This document shows, piece after piece, positions 1-11,204 of a stretch of 64,000 bases of DNA. The DNA comes from Pictodentalium vernedei. Its lineage: Eukaryota > Mollusca > Scaphopoda > Dentaliida > Dentaliidae. The translations under genes and the position numbers were made by a program. The stretch spans positions 830,144,786 through 830,208,785 of the forward strand of contig CM062297.1 of the NCBI GenBank assembly GCA_031216915.1, read 5' to 3'. The stretch's first letter is position 1. The number at the start of each line of letters is the position of its first letter. The notes under the pieces were generated by a model. The model was not told the DNA's origin, searched no databases, and saw only the letters and a program-made list of their open reading frames with translations.

Positions 1-65
1 TTTCGCCAAACGCTATACACAATCAAATGAATTTAGTGGAACATCTGTTCCTGATAATATCTCAC

Positions 66-682
66 CTCGTTTCGTTGGTAATGGAGTTCACGTAAGTACT
101 TTTATAGAATCCAACAATTGAAACAGTCAGGGATCCAACAAAATTTAGGTCCACGGTAACATTACTTCCTGACACGATATGCTCCGTTGTCTCTATAACC
201 CAGAACTGATTTTCTTCACGATGAAAGGTCCGTGAAATGCTGATTGAATTTCCAGAGTCGGTGTACATCAAATCCGTCTTTGTTATATTTAATCCATTGA
301 TATGCACAAGAATGTATTTGGTGTCCTTAGTAACGTGAACTTCGATTTTTTCGTTTCCGTAAAATGTTCCGCGATCTCCGTAGAAGTTGGGGTATAAAGT
401 AATATCGTAATGAACTGGAGAAATGTATGGAGGCAATCGTAAGTTCTTCCACGGCTCAGTCGGCGAGTATCCCTCGGACGTTGTTGGCTTCTGGGTTGTA
501 CCCTGGTTGGCTTCAGTGACCGGACTCACAGCGCAATCTTCAGATGAGGCTTTGGTGAAATACCATCCCAGTACAGCGGCCACGACCGGGAGTGTAACGA
601 TCAGGAATATCAAGAAATAAAACAGTCTTTTATTGAGGGAAATCTTCTTCTTATGCCCGAAATCCATGTCTTCCGTAGCCAT
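66..682 (-). CDS. M1 family aminopeptidase (aminopeptidase N-like), first coding exon, partial gene
   Basis: The exon encodes the N-terminus of a zinc M1 metallopeptidase, a family that removes N-terminal residues from peptides at the cell surface. The first ATG on the minus strand is at 682; the open frame runs further upstream without another ATG. The protein has a short basic cytoplasmic tail, one membrane segment at about residues 20-42, a Thr/Ser/Pro stalk (about 44-76) and the start of the M1 N-terminal domain, with LRLPPYISPVHYDITLYP at about 81-98 and GFYKSTY at 191-197. N-glycosylation sequons lie at about 132, 174 and 203. The exon ends in a split Arg codon followed by GTGAG (61-65), a good 5' splice donor. 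The catalytic HExxH exons are beyond the left edge. The family assignment is secure; the exact orthologue is not. Confidence 0.85.
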
Positions 683-1493
683 GAAAGAGAAATACTTCGA
701 AATCAAATATGTGCAACGTGGAACTAATTACTAACATGTATAGTTTTAAGGTTTACTTTTTTAATTAAGTTTGTTTACATACACGGAATTTATAATCAGG
801 TTTGTTTTTATAGAAACAGTGGGCCAAGTAGTACGCGGTATGAGACTACTTTTTGTAACGAATTTGCATCTGTGTTTGGCATATGTATATAATGTGATGA
901 TAGTCTTGTTTGCTTTACAAGACCAATTAATATAGCACTTGGACAGAGTTTTTAATGAATAAGTTTTATGTTCAGTCAACCCATGTGTGCGATTATATCT
1001 GTTACGCGACTCTATAATCGAATAATAATGGGTATCCATGCAGTCTTCTTGTGGCGAGAGGATATCGACAGATTAACGGCTGAACGTCAGTACTGACTCC
1101 ACAACTCTGATCGTTTTGACTTAAGTGAAAGCATTACAAACTGCCGACGAACTGTGGCAGCAAGTTCTCATTTTGTCCGCAGCGAGTTGTCATCTTTACA
1201 ATGCGGATAAAGGTGTCTTGAAGACGCGATAATCGCCATGCCACCAGCTGTAGAATGGAGTCTAACAGATGGAGAAGTGGGAATATTATGGAATAAGAAG
1301 CTTAGACAGATGCTCAACTGAGCCAGATTCGTGGCCTCAAACGCAGCGTCATGTGCCATGTTTTCATGACTTCGAATCTATAGAGCTTCAAACGGGACAG
1401 AGCCTGGCCATACAGTACATGCGCTCTGGACTGGTCGTAGTTCAAGTGTGGGCAGTGATGTCCACACATGCGTTTACCTGGTAGAAAAAGCCT
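683..1493. other. Upstream flank of the aminopeptidase exon, no gene recognised
   Basis: This stretch should hold the 5' UTR and promoter of the minus-strand aminopeptidase gene, unless a 5' non-coding exon lies farther away. No clear TATA box, conserved ORF or repeat family stands out. Short open frames here show no family motif. Confidence 0.4.
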
Positions 1494-1565
1494 ATCATCA
1501 GCAAAATTGTAATTAATGAAGCACCGGGTTGTACCAGGTAATTCATTAATTAAAATGTTGATGAT
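1494..1565. repeat. 72-bp snap-back palindrome (H1)
   Basis: The two arms, about 27 nt each, are near-perfect reverse complements around a loop of about 18 nt. Twenty bases of its left arm (taattaatgaagcaccgggt) recur at about 17465, so at least part of the sequence is dispersed. Confidence 0.7.
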
Positions 1566-1903
1566 TATTCCTCTTATTAGTGTTTAGAATCTAATATTAT
1601 TGCGTCCGTGGAAAGTATCCAGACCATGGTGGCCGTACTGTACAGTGCACGGGCTAATCTGTTATCCGTCCACAATACAGGGTGGACAGCGGGGTTTGCA
1701 ATCGGTACTGGAACCAGTACCACACCGGCGGTACTCGGCGTTTTCATCGGTACCGATTCCCATCCTTCAGAACCGACGGTTTCAGTACTCGTAGTTATTA
1801 AATGTGAATGTGATACACGAGTAACACTCAAAATAAGCGGTGTCACGTCGCTTTTTGCTATGCAAAACTTGAAGAAAGCTACACAATGTTCAACTATGTA
1901 TTG

Positions 1904-1972
1904 CATTTTGCGATACACGATAATCAACTGCAGCCTATTAGGCTGCAGTTGATTATCTTGTATCGCAAAATG
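1904..1972. repeat. 69-bp snap-back palindrome (H2)
   Basis: Arms of about 33 nt with one mismatch meet at a 3-nt centre (att). Flanking DNA is not repeated on either side. The overlapping open frames on both strands result from the hairpin symmetry and are not convincing genes. Confidence 0.8.
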
Positions 1973-2597
1973 TAAATGAAAATGTGCAAACAAATTTGAA
2001 AACTAGTTCACTGATGCTTTACTTCTGATTGTGGAACATTCCAGGCATAACTCAGATTAACTCTCCATCAAGCATCATTAGCAACTTCATATATTAAGAT
2101 GAATTCTATCGGTTTAAATTCTTCCTGTTTTTGCAACATTTTGCATAAAATGTTCATTAAAAATAACTTCAAGCCCATCAAATTAAAAATCCCAACTTCC
2201 ATTTTGAGAACTCTATTAAACAACCAAGACGCCATTTGAAAATATTCAAGTCCATGCAACCCTTAAAGGCAGTTCAGTTAAAAATAACATAGTAAACATT
2301 TCATGTGTTGCAGATCATTTGGAAATGGATGGAAACTATTCTATCTACTTAGATGATTTCAATACATACAGCACATCATATTTCAATACAAAACAGCACA
2401 TCATAACTCTGGTATACAAAAATAGCTATGTAATTTTTACAAAATGCTATTCATTTTTTTGGAAATGTGTAGCATTTTGATACGCAAAGAAAAAAAGTTA
2501 TTTTGAGCACTGCACGACGGAATCTACACGGGCAGTAAAGAGTTAACTGAATGTTTCCACAACGTTGGAACTTCAAAGAATAGATTCCCGCCACCGT

Positions 2598-2663
2598 GTC
2601 CCCTGAGATCCAATGTGTTCTATGAGTCTACTGGTACATAGAACACATTGGAACTCAAGGGAC
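2598..2663. repeat. 66-bp snap-back palindrome (H3), same family as 20486-20555
   Basis: The arms begin GTCCCCTGAGATCC and are complementary to the end of the unit, with a diverged centre of about 12 nt. A second copy lies at 20486-20555 with unrelated flanks, so the palindrome itself is the repeated unit. Confidence 0.8.
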
Positions 2664-3353
2664 GACCACGACCTGTTTGAGACGGACAATAGGATGTCGG
2701 ATAGGTGAAATCTATATAGTCTACTTCAGATTATTACTGTGTCTTGCTATTAGGTGCCCATTGATTCCAAATACGAACATGCGGGTTTGCAGTCATTGAT
2801 GGAAATTGCTGCAAACAACAAACTGAAAATGCATATTTGGAAATCACGCGCAGAAGACCTACTGCTCAAAGCTTTGTAGTTTGCGCGTTTGTTTGGTTTG
2901 TCTACCACACAAAGTCACCAACCAGCTATCTACTTAATGGAGTAGGGTTATATCACGATCCAGGACCGGAAAAACGTCCTCTCCTGTTCAAAGGGTTAAG
3001 GAGCGTATTCATTTTTTAGGAGCGTATTTATTTTTTCAAGGAGCATATTTACCTTTCAAACTGAGAGGCGAATTTTTTCAAGCGAACAACTGGGTATATC
3101 ACTACTTTCATTCATGCACCCGAGGCAGCGGCGGCGGAACGATTTTCGAAGTGGTGGGGGTGGGGGTCTGGATGGGCCGATGGATGGCCGTCAGTATGAC
3201 GGGCCGACCATGGTTCGGCCCGTGGTACGGAAATTTTAACTTCCAGGGTCCCAAAACCCCCATTTCCATGCATCTGAACGGATTTTTTGAGATTTTTCAG
3301 GAGATGTATTTGAAAGAATGCACACTTTGAGAGCGTTAAAAAATGTCGGCAAA
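2664..3353. other. Unassigned intergenic DNA
   Basis: No recognisable coding sequence. A G-rich stretch (3150-3170) and imperfect repeats of ggagcgtatt (about 3000-3050) are the only structure seen. Confidence 0.3.
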
Positions 3354-3426
3354 GCATACAGGTGAGGTCTATTTATCAGCTTTGGTCAGAACAGCCAAAG
3401 CTGACAAACAGACCTCACCTGTATGC
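3354..3426. repeat. 73-bp snap-back palindrome (H4)
   Basis: Arms of about 33 nt starting GCATACAGGTGAGGTCT pair with their reverse complement with two mismatches around a loop of about 7 nt. No copy elsewhere in the window. Confidence 0.8.
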
Positions 3427-4614
3427 CTTACCAGACGTTGACAGCAACTATACTGTCTGTGGATTATTTTGTCTGGGGGTGGATTTTGGTACTTGTATGT
3501 CTGTAAGATTACGATCTATTTCAGTTAACCTATTTTTTAACAGACTGTATACATTTTAGCGTTTGCAGCCACTTACTGCAAAAAAATTATCCGAAATCCA
3601 TCGAAACTGAACCAGTACGAGAGAAACATAGCTGGCGAAAAAATGGGGGAGGCTCTGGATCCGCCCCTTATTTCACAAGTCTGCCTTCCACCTCAGAAAC
3701 AGAAGCAAAATAAGTTCCCCTATTGGCTTTGAAACAGCTGAATAACTTGGCCACACACTTGCGGCAACTCACTTAGATATTGGAGCTCTCTGTTGTATTG
3801 CTTTAAGAAGTTCCACCTAGAAACGACAAGTAAGAAATTTTGCAGAACCGCCCCAATATTTCGTAATCTACACTGGATCTGTATTAAACAAAGCATAAAC
3901 TTTAAAATAAACTTACAAACATACAATTGTTTGATCAGTTTGTCACCATCTTACCTTTTCGATTTGTTCACTCACTTTTTGCCAGTCAGAATACTCCGCT
4001 CTTCAGATGAACCAAATTAGTTCACCCTACGACGAATAGACAACCGCCTACGATGTGTTTTTTCTCGCGACAACAAATTTGTGGAACGTTCAGCCAAATG
4101 CAAAAAGTATGTTCTTGTTGTCGTGAACAATGTAAAGCATGTCGTATAAATGCATTTTCTGTTTCTTGTTCGGCCAAAGAGCATCCCATTGATTTTATTC
4201 TATATCAGTTATTATTTAATATTTATTATAATTACTGTGAAGTTTGATCATTAGTGACGCAAATAATAAAACCACTGTTTTCGTTGTATTATTTAACTAC
4301 ATGTACCACGAAGAGCTCATCAAAGGCTCTGCAGTTTTCCTATTAATTCTGAATTCTGAATAACCGAAAAACGAGAGTCCTAACTATTACAAATCCATGT
4401 CATTCCTGTTCCAAAAGAGCCTCACGTGACGCCACTAATTTGCGCGGATTTTCATCCGGAAGACAAGTGTACAAACGCAAAAAAGAAAAACTTGAAAGCG
4501 ATTTGCAGTAAAATTGATTTTAGAACCCCAACTGTCCCTCCTCCAACGAGGAGGGATATTTTCTATAAATATATTGTGATGTATTATCTAAATAGATATA
4601 ATTTTAACTTTTAA
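3427..4614. other. Unassigned AT-rich intergenic DNA
   Basis: No gene, transposon end or tandem repeat could be supported here. Short ORFs lack family motifs and overlap on both strands. Confidence 0.3.
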
Positions 4615-5010
4615 GGGGGTGCGGTGGCGTTGAAGTAACCGGTTCTCGTTAGATCACCGAAGTTAAGCAACGTCAAGCCCGGTTTGTCCTCGGATGGGTG
4701 ACCGTCTGAGTGATCGATTCTGACTCCAACATGGTATCCTTGGGCAAGGCACTTAAACCCGATTGTCCACTTGGGGGCACAATGACACCGTGTACTAAGG
4801 TGTACTGCACGTCAATGGTACGCGTGTCTTCAACCAATCTCACTCTGCCTGTGCTGCAGTGCAGAATTACGATGTTGGGGAGCTGGCAACTGCTCGTCGT
4901 TGCTCGGTGGTTCTCACCAGGTACTCCGGCTTCCTCAACCCGTAAGTACAAATGTCACCGATACGATATGACATTGGATGTTAAAGTGTAGTTATACCTT
5001 AATAAATAGA
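4615..5010 (+). mobile_element. 5S rRNA-headed SINE, full-length copy (S1)
   Basis: The head (about 4620-4710) carries a recognisable 5S rRNA internal promoter segment, with GATCACCGAAGTTAAGCAAC followed by GGATGGGTGACCG. The body contains CCTTGGGCAAGGCACTTAA and a tgctcggtggttctc block shared with the other SINEs of this window. The tail ends in short AATAAATA-type repeats. Imperfect target duplications (attttaacttttaa before, atttaacgttta after) are plausible. It is not a functional 5S gene: the outer parts of 5S rRNA are missing. 5S-headed elements are known as the SINE3 class. Confidence 0.8.
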
Positions 5011-5694
5011 TAAATTTAACGTTTAGGCTTGTCTGACAATTTTTAAATATCCCCTGTCATACGATAAAGACATTATTACAAAGTCATTCAATCTGGGCTG
5101 TCGTGTCCGTCATCCACTGTGATGTACATGTGCTGTCTGGATAATATAATTTCTTTTGTTTACATTTTAGGCGTTTTTTGAAATTTTTAAATATCCACTA
5201 TTATGTAATAAACAGATTATACAACAGTCATCCAATCTAGATTGTCGTATTTCGTTTCGTTGGCGAGGCCAGATCAGTCAAATCAAAAACGACGGCAGCG
5301 ACGTCAGGTTTGACATTGCTGATCTGGAGCCAATACTATAAAACTTTTATAACTGTAGTTTCTAGAATTATATTTTCTACTTATTAATATACGACTAAAA
5401 TTAATCATTAGCGTTTTAAAAGATCAGGCAATTTTCCAAATGACAAATTGCCAAATCTTTGGAAATACTAATGGTTCATATTAACCCATTCAAAATCATA
5501 ACTACAAAATACAATTCCAGAAAATACAATTGTAAAAGTTTTGCAGTATTGACCTCTGATGTCGTCAACCCATGAATCAGTTCAAATTTCAATAGAATAG
5601 TGAACACAGGAATTCGAAAACATGAAGCAAGTTACTGTTGTAGTAATCTCTATTTATCGTCAAACTCCGTCCAAACAAGGCACCCCCGATAGAT

Positions 5695-7230
5695 ACATTA
5701 TTAGACTGTGTGAAACACTCAGAATATTGTTTTTGTACGGTTTCTTTTTCTTTTTTCTTTTTTTTATTCTAAGCACTTCCTTGTCCGCACGATAACTCGA
5801 AAACGAATAGTCTTATCTCATTCATATGTTTGGCATACTGACAGACAATCACAAGTTCACAAACCATATGTTTTTTCAGATTCCTGGGGCATAATGGATG
5901 GCCGTAGGGGTGTTTTGAAAGCGGGACACGCCCATAACTCAGGCATGGTATCACCTATGGACCTGGGACCAACACTAATTGAATCGACAATCGATGGAGG
6001 TTCGGGATATGGGCCAAGGACACTGAGGTCACCCAGTGGTCACTGAGTGTATTTTTTCAGAATTACTGGAAATCACATTTTTTGCCCCCCCCCCCTCCCC
6101 CCACCAATGCATTCCCAAAGTTCGTATTTACATTATTACACTAAGAAAATGGGCGTGGCCAAACATTTTGAAAGTGGGTCACGCTCATATCTCATGCATG
6201 GTAAGACGTATGGACCTGGGACCAACACCAAACTAGTCGAAACTCGATACAGGATTAGATTAAAAAATGGGCCAAGGTCATTGAGGTCACCCAAGGGTCA
6301 TTGAGTGCAGAATTGCTAGAAATCACATTTTTGGACCCCTAGTGCATTCTCTTGATCGAACCCTTTGAATGCTGTACACATATATGCCTTTTCTGCTTTC
6401 TTGGAAAAATTTATCTGATTCCTGAATGACTATCTTTAAATACTGTTAACTAAAGCCTATTTCTGATTTCTTTAAAACAAATTTATCCCAGAAATTAAGT
6501 CTCCAAAGTGCTGTCATGAAATGCGCACAGATAGCACGTCGATCTGCGCGTTAATCTACGCGTTATGAAAATAGTGAGGCTATCGAATTCTGTACATATG
6601 GCCTGCGCACAAGCAATGTTTCAGCCAATGGACCCCCGGGTAACCCGGAAGTCCATTGGCAGAAACATTGCCTGTGCTTGCTATGAGTAACCAGGAGAAC
6701 CCGCCGTGCTTTGGATGTCATTCTATATGGCACTTGCGCACAGTTCGTGACAGGACTTCTAGTTTTAACTGTATTTTGTTTCCAATGGACCAAGAACTGT
6801 AACTTGAGTGGAAAAAGAAAGCCTGGTGTCATGCAAGAAAAATTGAAGTTCGTGACTGGACGTCTAGTTTTAACTGTATTATGATTTGCATTTTATACCA
6901 ACTAATGCAATTATGAAGATTATACATGTATCTCATCATTCAAATAAATGGCAGAGTCTGTGGTGTCAATTTCTGACTCCTTGATCGAACCCGTTAAGTG
7001 CTGTGCACATGTATGCCTTTTCTGGTTTCGTAGAATTTTTTTTGTCCTGTATGAATATCCTGTGAATGTAACTGTTAACGAAAACTCGTTTCTGATTTGC
7101 TAAAAAATATTTTACTTCCGAAAGTAAGCCTTCATGAATTTTCTTTCTATATGTTTTTTTTTCTTGATACTTTAACCCTTTTCACACAGACATGAATGTA
7201 CTTGATGCAGTAAATTCTGTTTCTCTAGTT
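5695..7230 (+). repeat. Dispersed repeat with internal tandem units, copy 1
   Basis: Co-linear with 59236-60332: both begin with a tttttgtacggtttctttt tract, contain tandem units of about 200-230 bp ending in gaggtcaccca(g)gggtca, and end near gatgcagtaaattctg. In this copy a segment of about 155 bp occurs twice (6350-6505 and 6978-7130), on either side of a mariner-type MITE. No coding capacity was seen, so the class of element is unknown. Confidence 0.65.
6511..6771 (+). mobile_element. Tc1/mariner-type MITE, copy A, 5'-truncated
   Basis: Matches the family whose intact copies start CAGTTAAAACTAGAAGTCC and end in its reverse complement flanked by TA. The left inverted repeat is lost or diverged; the right one (ending at 6771) is intact. 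It carries the family's central palindrome (about 6605-6675). A further right-end fragment of the same family lies at about 6847-6880. Confidence 0.75.
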
Positions 7231-8271
7231 GGATTATGCTTTCATTTTCCTCCAGTTTGATCAAATTCAAAAGTTTAATTGTAAACAATTCACTTTTACT
7301 CGTGCTTTCTCGGGAGTGTATCTTAGTGTGAACTACAGTCCCGTCACTTCACGCCTTACGTGCAACATTGTAGTCCAGGGTTTCAAAGACTATTGTTACT
7401 AAGGAATCATGCTGATGAGTCCACTCCCCACCCCCCCCCCACCCACCCTCTCAGAGGAATATTTCTGACATTTTAAAGTAAAGAAATATATCTAGCTTGT
7501 TTGAGAGGGCACACAGAGCACTATTCCACGAGATATAAGGAGCAAACGATGAAGTACCTCATTGGTAGTGAAAACATTCCGCAGGTCAATAAATTAGAAT
7601 CAGGTATCAAAAGGCACCGTTTAGTGTTCATATCTTAATTCTGCTGTATGAAAGTATTGAAAGAAATATGATTGAAATAGAAATCTAGTTAACATTATTA
7701 AAGGCTACAAAAAGAACGTTATTTTTTATTGAGTAAAAACTTGTTAATTGTCGTTTTCTTTCCTTGAAACCAAAAGAAAAAAGCCCCAAATGGGGTCATT
7801 ATCATTATAAACGTCAAAATCATTATAATAACGAATAGATTTAATTCATGTTTCTGGCTATTAAAAAATGGGAGAGAATCCTGACTGAAATGATTCTACC
7901 AATAACAATGCTTCGAAATCCGCAGAGATTGATTGTTGGTAAGGTCCGAGTAAAGTCGGAAATGGACTGAAATGTATGCGGGCCAGATCTACTGTGATGC
8001 ATGTGTTTCACAGTCTCAGGACTGTCAGTAAACCTGTGAACATGAATTTTAGCGGTTAAGCGGTAATTCAAAAACGACTATTCCAAATACAGAAGCCATC
8101 AAGTTACTATCCACAGTACTGTGATCGCTTTGAGACACTCACACCAGTGGGTCGAAATTCCATGAATAAAAACACTTCTAACCAGTGTAAAGACGGGCAT
8201 AAAAAGACGATAGCATCTCAAATCCAATGTTCTCGTATTGTAACATGTAAGACTATGCAGTATTGTGTATA
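7231..8271. other. Unassigned intergenic DNA
   Basis: Contains a C-run at about 7430 and AT-rich sequence, with no recognisable gene or repeat family. Confidence 0.3.
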
Positions 8272-8582
8272 CAGTTAAAACAGGAAGTCTTGTCACGAAA
8301 TGTGCGCTTATCTAGGCTTAATTGCGCATGGGAATTGCGCGCAATTGTCATACCGAATGGCATCCAAAGCACGGCAGGTTCACCTGGTTACTCATTGAAA
8401 ACACAAGCAATGTTTCTGCCAATGGACCTCCGGATTACCCGGAGGTCCATTGGCTGAAACATTGCTTGTGCACAGGCCATATGTACACAATTTGATATCC
8501 TTACTGTGGTCATAACGCGTAGATTAACACGCAGATCGACGTGCTATTTGTGTGCATTTCATGACGGGACTAGTTTTAACTC
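8272..8582 (-). mobile_element. Tc1/mariner-type MITE, copy B, inverted
   Basis: A 311-bp complete copy in reverse orientation, flanked by TA on both sides. Terminal inverted repeats CAGTTAAAAC/GTTTTAACTC are conserved, with one base changed at the right end. The central palindrome ccggattacccgg with long arms is nearly perfect. Confidence 0.85.
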
Positions 8583-8669
8583 TAAGACTCTGCAGTGTTG
8601 TGAATAGTAAGCCGATAGAGAATTTCGGTCGGATCGAGATCTAGTCGCGATCCGATTGAAATTCTTTGT

Positions 8670-9045
8670 CCGCTTTTGTTTTTGTATTGGGGTTTAACGA
8701 CCCATTCTTCAGCCACGGTCTCTCATGTCGGACAGTTGTACTTGTGGAGGAAGCCGCCGTGCTCAGAGAGAGCCACCGATCTCCGGCGAGCACCTGTCAG
8801 AATCCCCAAGGAAATAATTCCTCACAAGCAGGGTCAGCATTGGTTGAGGACGAGAGTATCGTCGACGTGCTGTACATCTTAGTACACAGCGCCACCGTGC
8901 TCCCACGTAGGCAATCGAGATTAAGTACCAAGGGCACAACGCAGTTATACTAAGTGGGGTCGCATCGTGGACCTTTCGGTTTGACGTCTAATGCCGTAAC
9001 CACTAAACCACAGAATTTCATCGCTGCTGTGATCAGAGCACTGTA
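8670..9045 (-). mobile_element. tRNA-headed SINE, minus strand (S2)
   Basis: Read on the minus strand, the head (about 9045-8960) has a tRNA-like A box (GTGGTTTAGTGGTTACGG), and the body shares with the 5S-headed SINEs the segments gtactaag-tgta-agcacgtcg and cggcttcctccac. The same body is thus joined to a different polymerase III promoter. No target duplication was clear. Confidence 0.6.
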
Positions 9046-9060
9046 CGCGCTGCCTATTTA

Positions 9061-9695
9061 ACAGTCTGTGGGAAAGCTGGAGAATAGGGGACTTTTTACG
9101 CAAAAACAACGCATTTTTCTGACCTTTTATGTGTATTTTCCTGTTACTAGTCATGTTTTCGATAAAATGACCGAAACATATTCACTTTTACTGGCAAATA
9201 TAACCGCTCAACAATTGTTTTTACTTGTGCGATTTGTGACATTCACATTCATCTTTCCTCCATGTTGTTTGTGTTTTGTTTTTTTTGGCATCTGCTCTGT
9301 GTATTGGTTGTTTTTGGTACGCTTGTTTGTTCTGTCCCCGACATGGTCTAGGGTCAGCGTAGTGAGGGCTAGGGTTAGCTTACCGGTAAGCTAACCCTAA
9401 CCCTCACTACACTGACCCTAGACCTACAATCGCCAGCCAAAGAAAAAACGAAATTTATGTAAACGCACACTTCAAAATGGCGAGAATGCAGAAGAATCTC
9501 TGGCACCGTATCATTAAAAGGGTTTAAATTATCTCTAATCTCAGTCAAAAGTGAATATCTTTCGGTCATTTTATCGAAAACATGACTAGTAATAGGAAAA
9601 TGTAGAAAAAAGGTGAGAAAAATGCGTTGTTTTTACATAAAAGGAAAAATCCCCCATTCTTCAGCTTTTCCCAGTCACAAATCTGCGGTAAACAA
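9061..9695. mobile_element. Foldback element with arms of about 130 bp and a central palindrome
   Basis: Left arm 9061-9200 is complementary to right arm 9535-9695, including cataatgaccgaaa-type and acgcaaaaacaacgcattttt-type blocks. No transposase was seen. A 78-bp palindrome (H5, 9346-9423, centre accggt) sits between the arms. The open frames at both ends are the same sequence read in from each side. Confidence 0.65.
9346..9423. repeat. 78-bp snap-back palindrome (H5)
   Basis: Arms of 39 nt with two mismatches and no loop. The right arm contains two telomere-like CCCTAA hexamers in tandem; this is probably coincidental. Confidence 0.8.
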
Positions 9696-10334
9696 GAATA
9701 AAAAGAATACTGCATCTCATTTTAAAAGGACTGAATATGATTTTGAAAGTTTCAAAATTGTTTTTATTAGCCACACAATTACCCGTTTCTTTCCCACGAA
9801 TTGAATAATACACAGTTTAACAATATCCGAACACTATAATCCCGCTCAGATGTGAACCACGAAATGAACGCGAGACTAATTCGAACAATGCACGGGAAGG
9901 TGTGCTCAACTGTTTATCTTTGAAGGAAATGATCAGGAAAGCACTTGTCCAGATACCACTCTGCATTATTATTATCCAGAGTAAACATGAAAACAAACAC
10001 CTCAACAGATCAATTTGAACATTCGCCACGTGACAATGCAACGTTCACAGACTTTGTTGATATTCTACAGCTGAGATCGTTTTAGAGGCGGTTTGAAGGT
10101 TATATTGGCCTGTGATAGAAATAGAATGAGATGACTAACATTACTGTCAGTATGTTTTACTCATAACGCACAACAGTTATTTGTTCTACGTTTTGTTCGA
10201 CGACAAATAAATTAACCCTCAGCACACTGATGTTAAAATTTCAAAATTTGAAGATGCAACTTTTTTCCCATGTTGTAACCATTTTATTTGTTTTTTGGGG
10301 TTTGCGACACTTTCAACAGCCAGGATCATATGGT

Positions 10335-10490
10335 TACAGTTTTAAAGGTGAATGAAGCCGGATTACCGGGAGAGAACTAACGAACAGCAGCGAGTAAGTG
10401 ATAGACTCTCCAACTTACCATTCCGACAAAACACAAGTTAGTAGCGGTTGAGGCAAGTGCACCATCGATGTGCATTACACCTTAAAGGTA
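10335..10490 (-). mobile_element. SINE 3' fragment, minus strand (S3)
   Basis: On the minus strand this reads the same SINE body and tail as 4615-5010 (tgcacatcgatggt, ttctctcccggta, aaaactgt). It is cut off at 10490 by a mariner-type MITE inserted next to a TA. Confidence 0.55.
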
Positions 10491-10802
10491 CAGTTAAAAC
10501 TGGAAGTCCTGTCATGAAATGCGCACAATAGCACGTCGATCTGCTCGTTAATATACGCGTTATGACCATAGTAAGGCTATCAACTTAGAACATATGGCCT
10601 GTGCGCAAGCAATGTTTCAGCCAGTGGACCTCCGGGTAACCCGGAGGTCCATTGGCCGAAACATTGCCTGTGTTTGCTTTGGGTAACCAGGTGAACCTTC
10701 CGTGCTTTAGATGGCATTCGATATGGCAACTGCGCGCAATTTCTATGCGCAATTAAGCCTAGATAAGAGCACAATTCGTGACAGGACTTTTAGTTTTAAC
10801 TG
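10491..10802 (+). mobile_element. Tc1/mariner-type MITE, copy C
   Basis: A complete 312-bp copy flanked by TA. Termini CAGTTAAAACTGGAAGTCC and its complement are intact, and the central palindrome around ccgggtaacccgg is nearly perfect. Confidence 0.85.
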
Positions 10803-11054
10803 TACGCAGCCCACCATGCGCCGATGTAGCCGGTATTGAGTGCCATGTCCAAGGCCAAAACTCAGATAGCAATCGAAGCTCGATAAGCCATGTCACACGC
10901 GATTGAATCGATTAAATTCCTGGTTGCACTATGGTTACAGTACTGGCCTTTAAAATTAAAGGTCGACGGCTCGATCCTGACCCACGCTATCTGAGTTTTG
11001 GCCTTGGACATGGCACTCAATACCGGCTACATCGGCGTGCGGTGGGCTACGTAC
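10803..11054. repeat. Inverted repeat with arms of about 68-70 bp around a tRNA-like spacer
   Basis: Arms 10803-10870 and 10985-11054 are near-perfect reverse complements (agcccacc... to ...ggtgggct). The spacer contains a tRNA-like block at about 10920-10980, with ATGGTTACAGTACTGG resembling an A box and GGCTCGATCC resembling a B box. No good acceptor stem forms, so I read it as a tRNA relic rather than a gene. Confidence 0.55.
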
Positions 11055-11204
11055 AGTGGAACTACACTATGTAATAATAAAACTACGGCTACACTGAGCT
11101 TTCATTCATAACCATTTAGTACACAAATTTCTGTATTAACATCTTGATGTTTTCAAAGCGAATGAAATACATTTTGATTCAGAATCAGATTCTTTATTCA
11201 CTGT

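Noticed and set aside
4630..4710. 5S rRNA gene
   Set aside because: Only the internal promoter half is 5S-like; the rest is a SINE body shared with other copies, with retroposon tails and target duplications.
10920..10984. tRNA gene
   Set aside because: A- and B-box-like segments are present but no acceptor or proper anticodon stem-loop could be folded; it sits in an inverted repeat.
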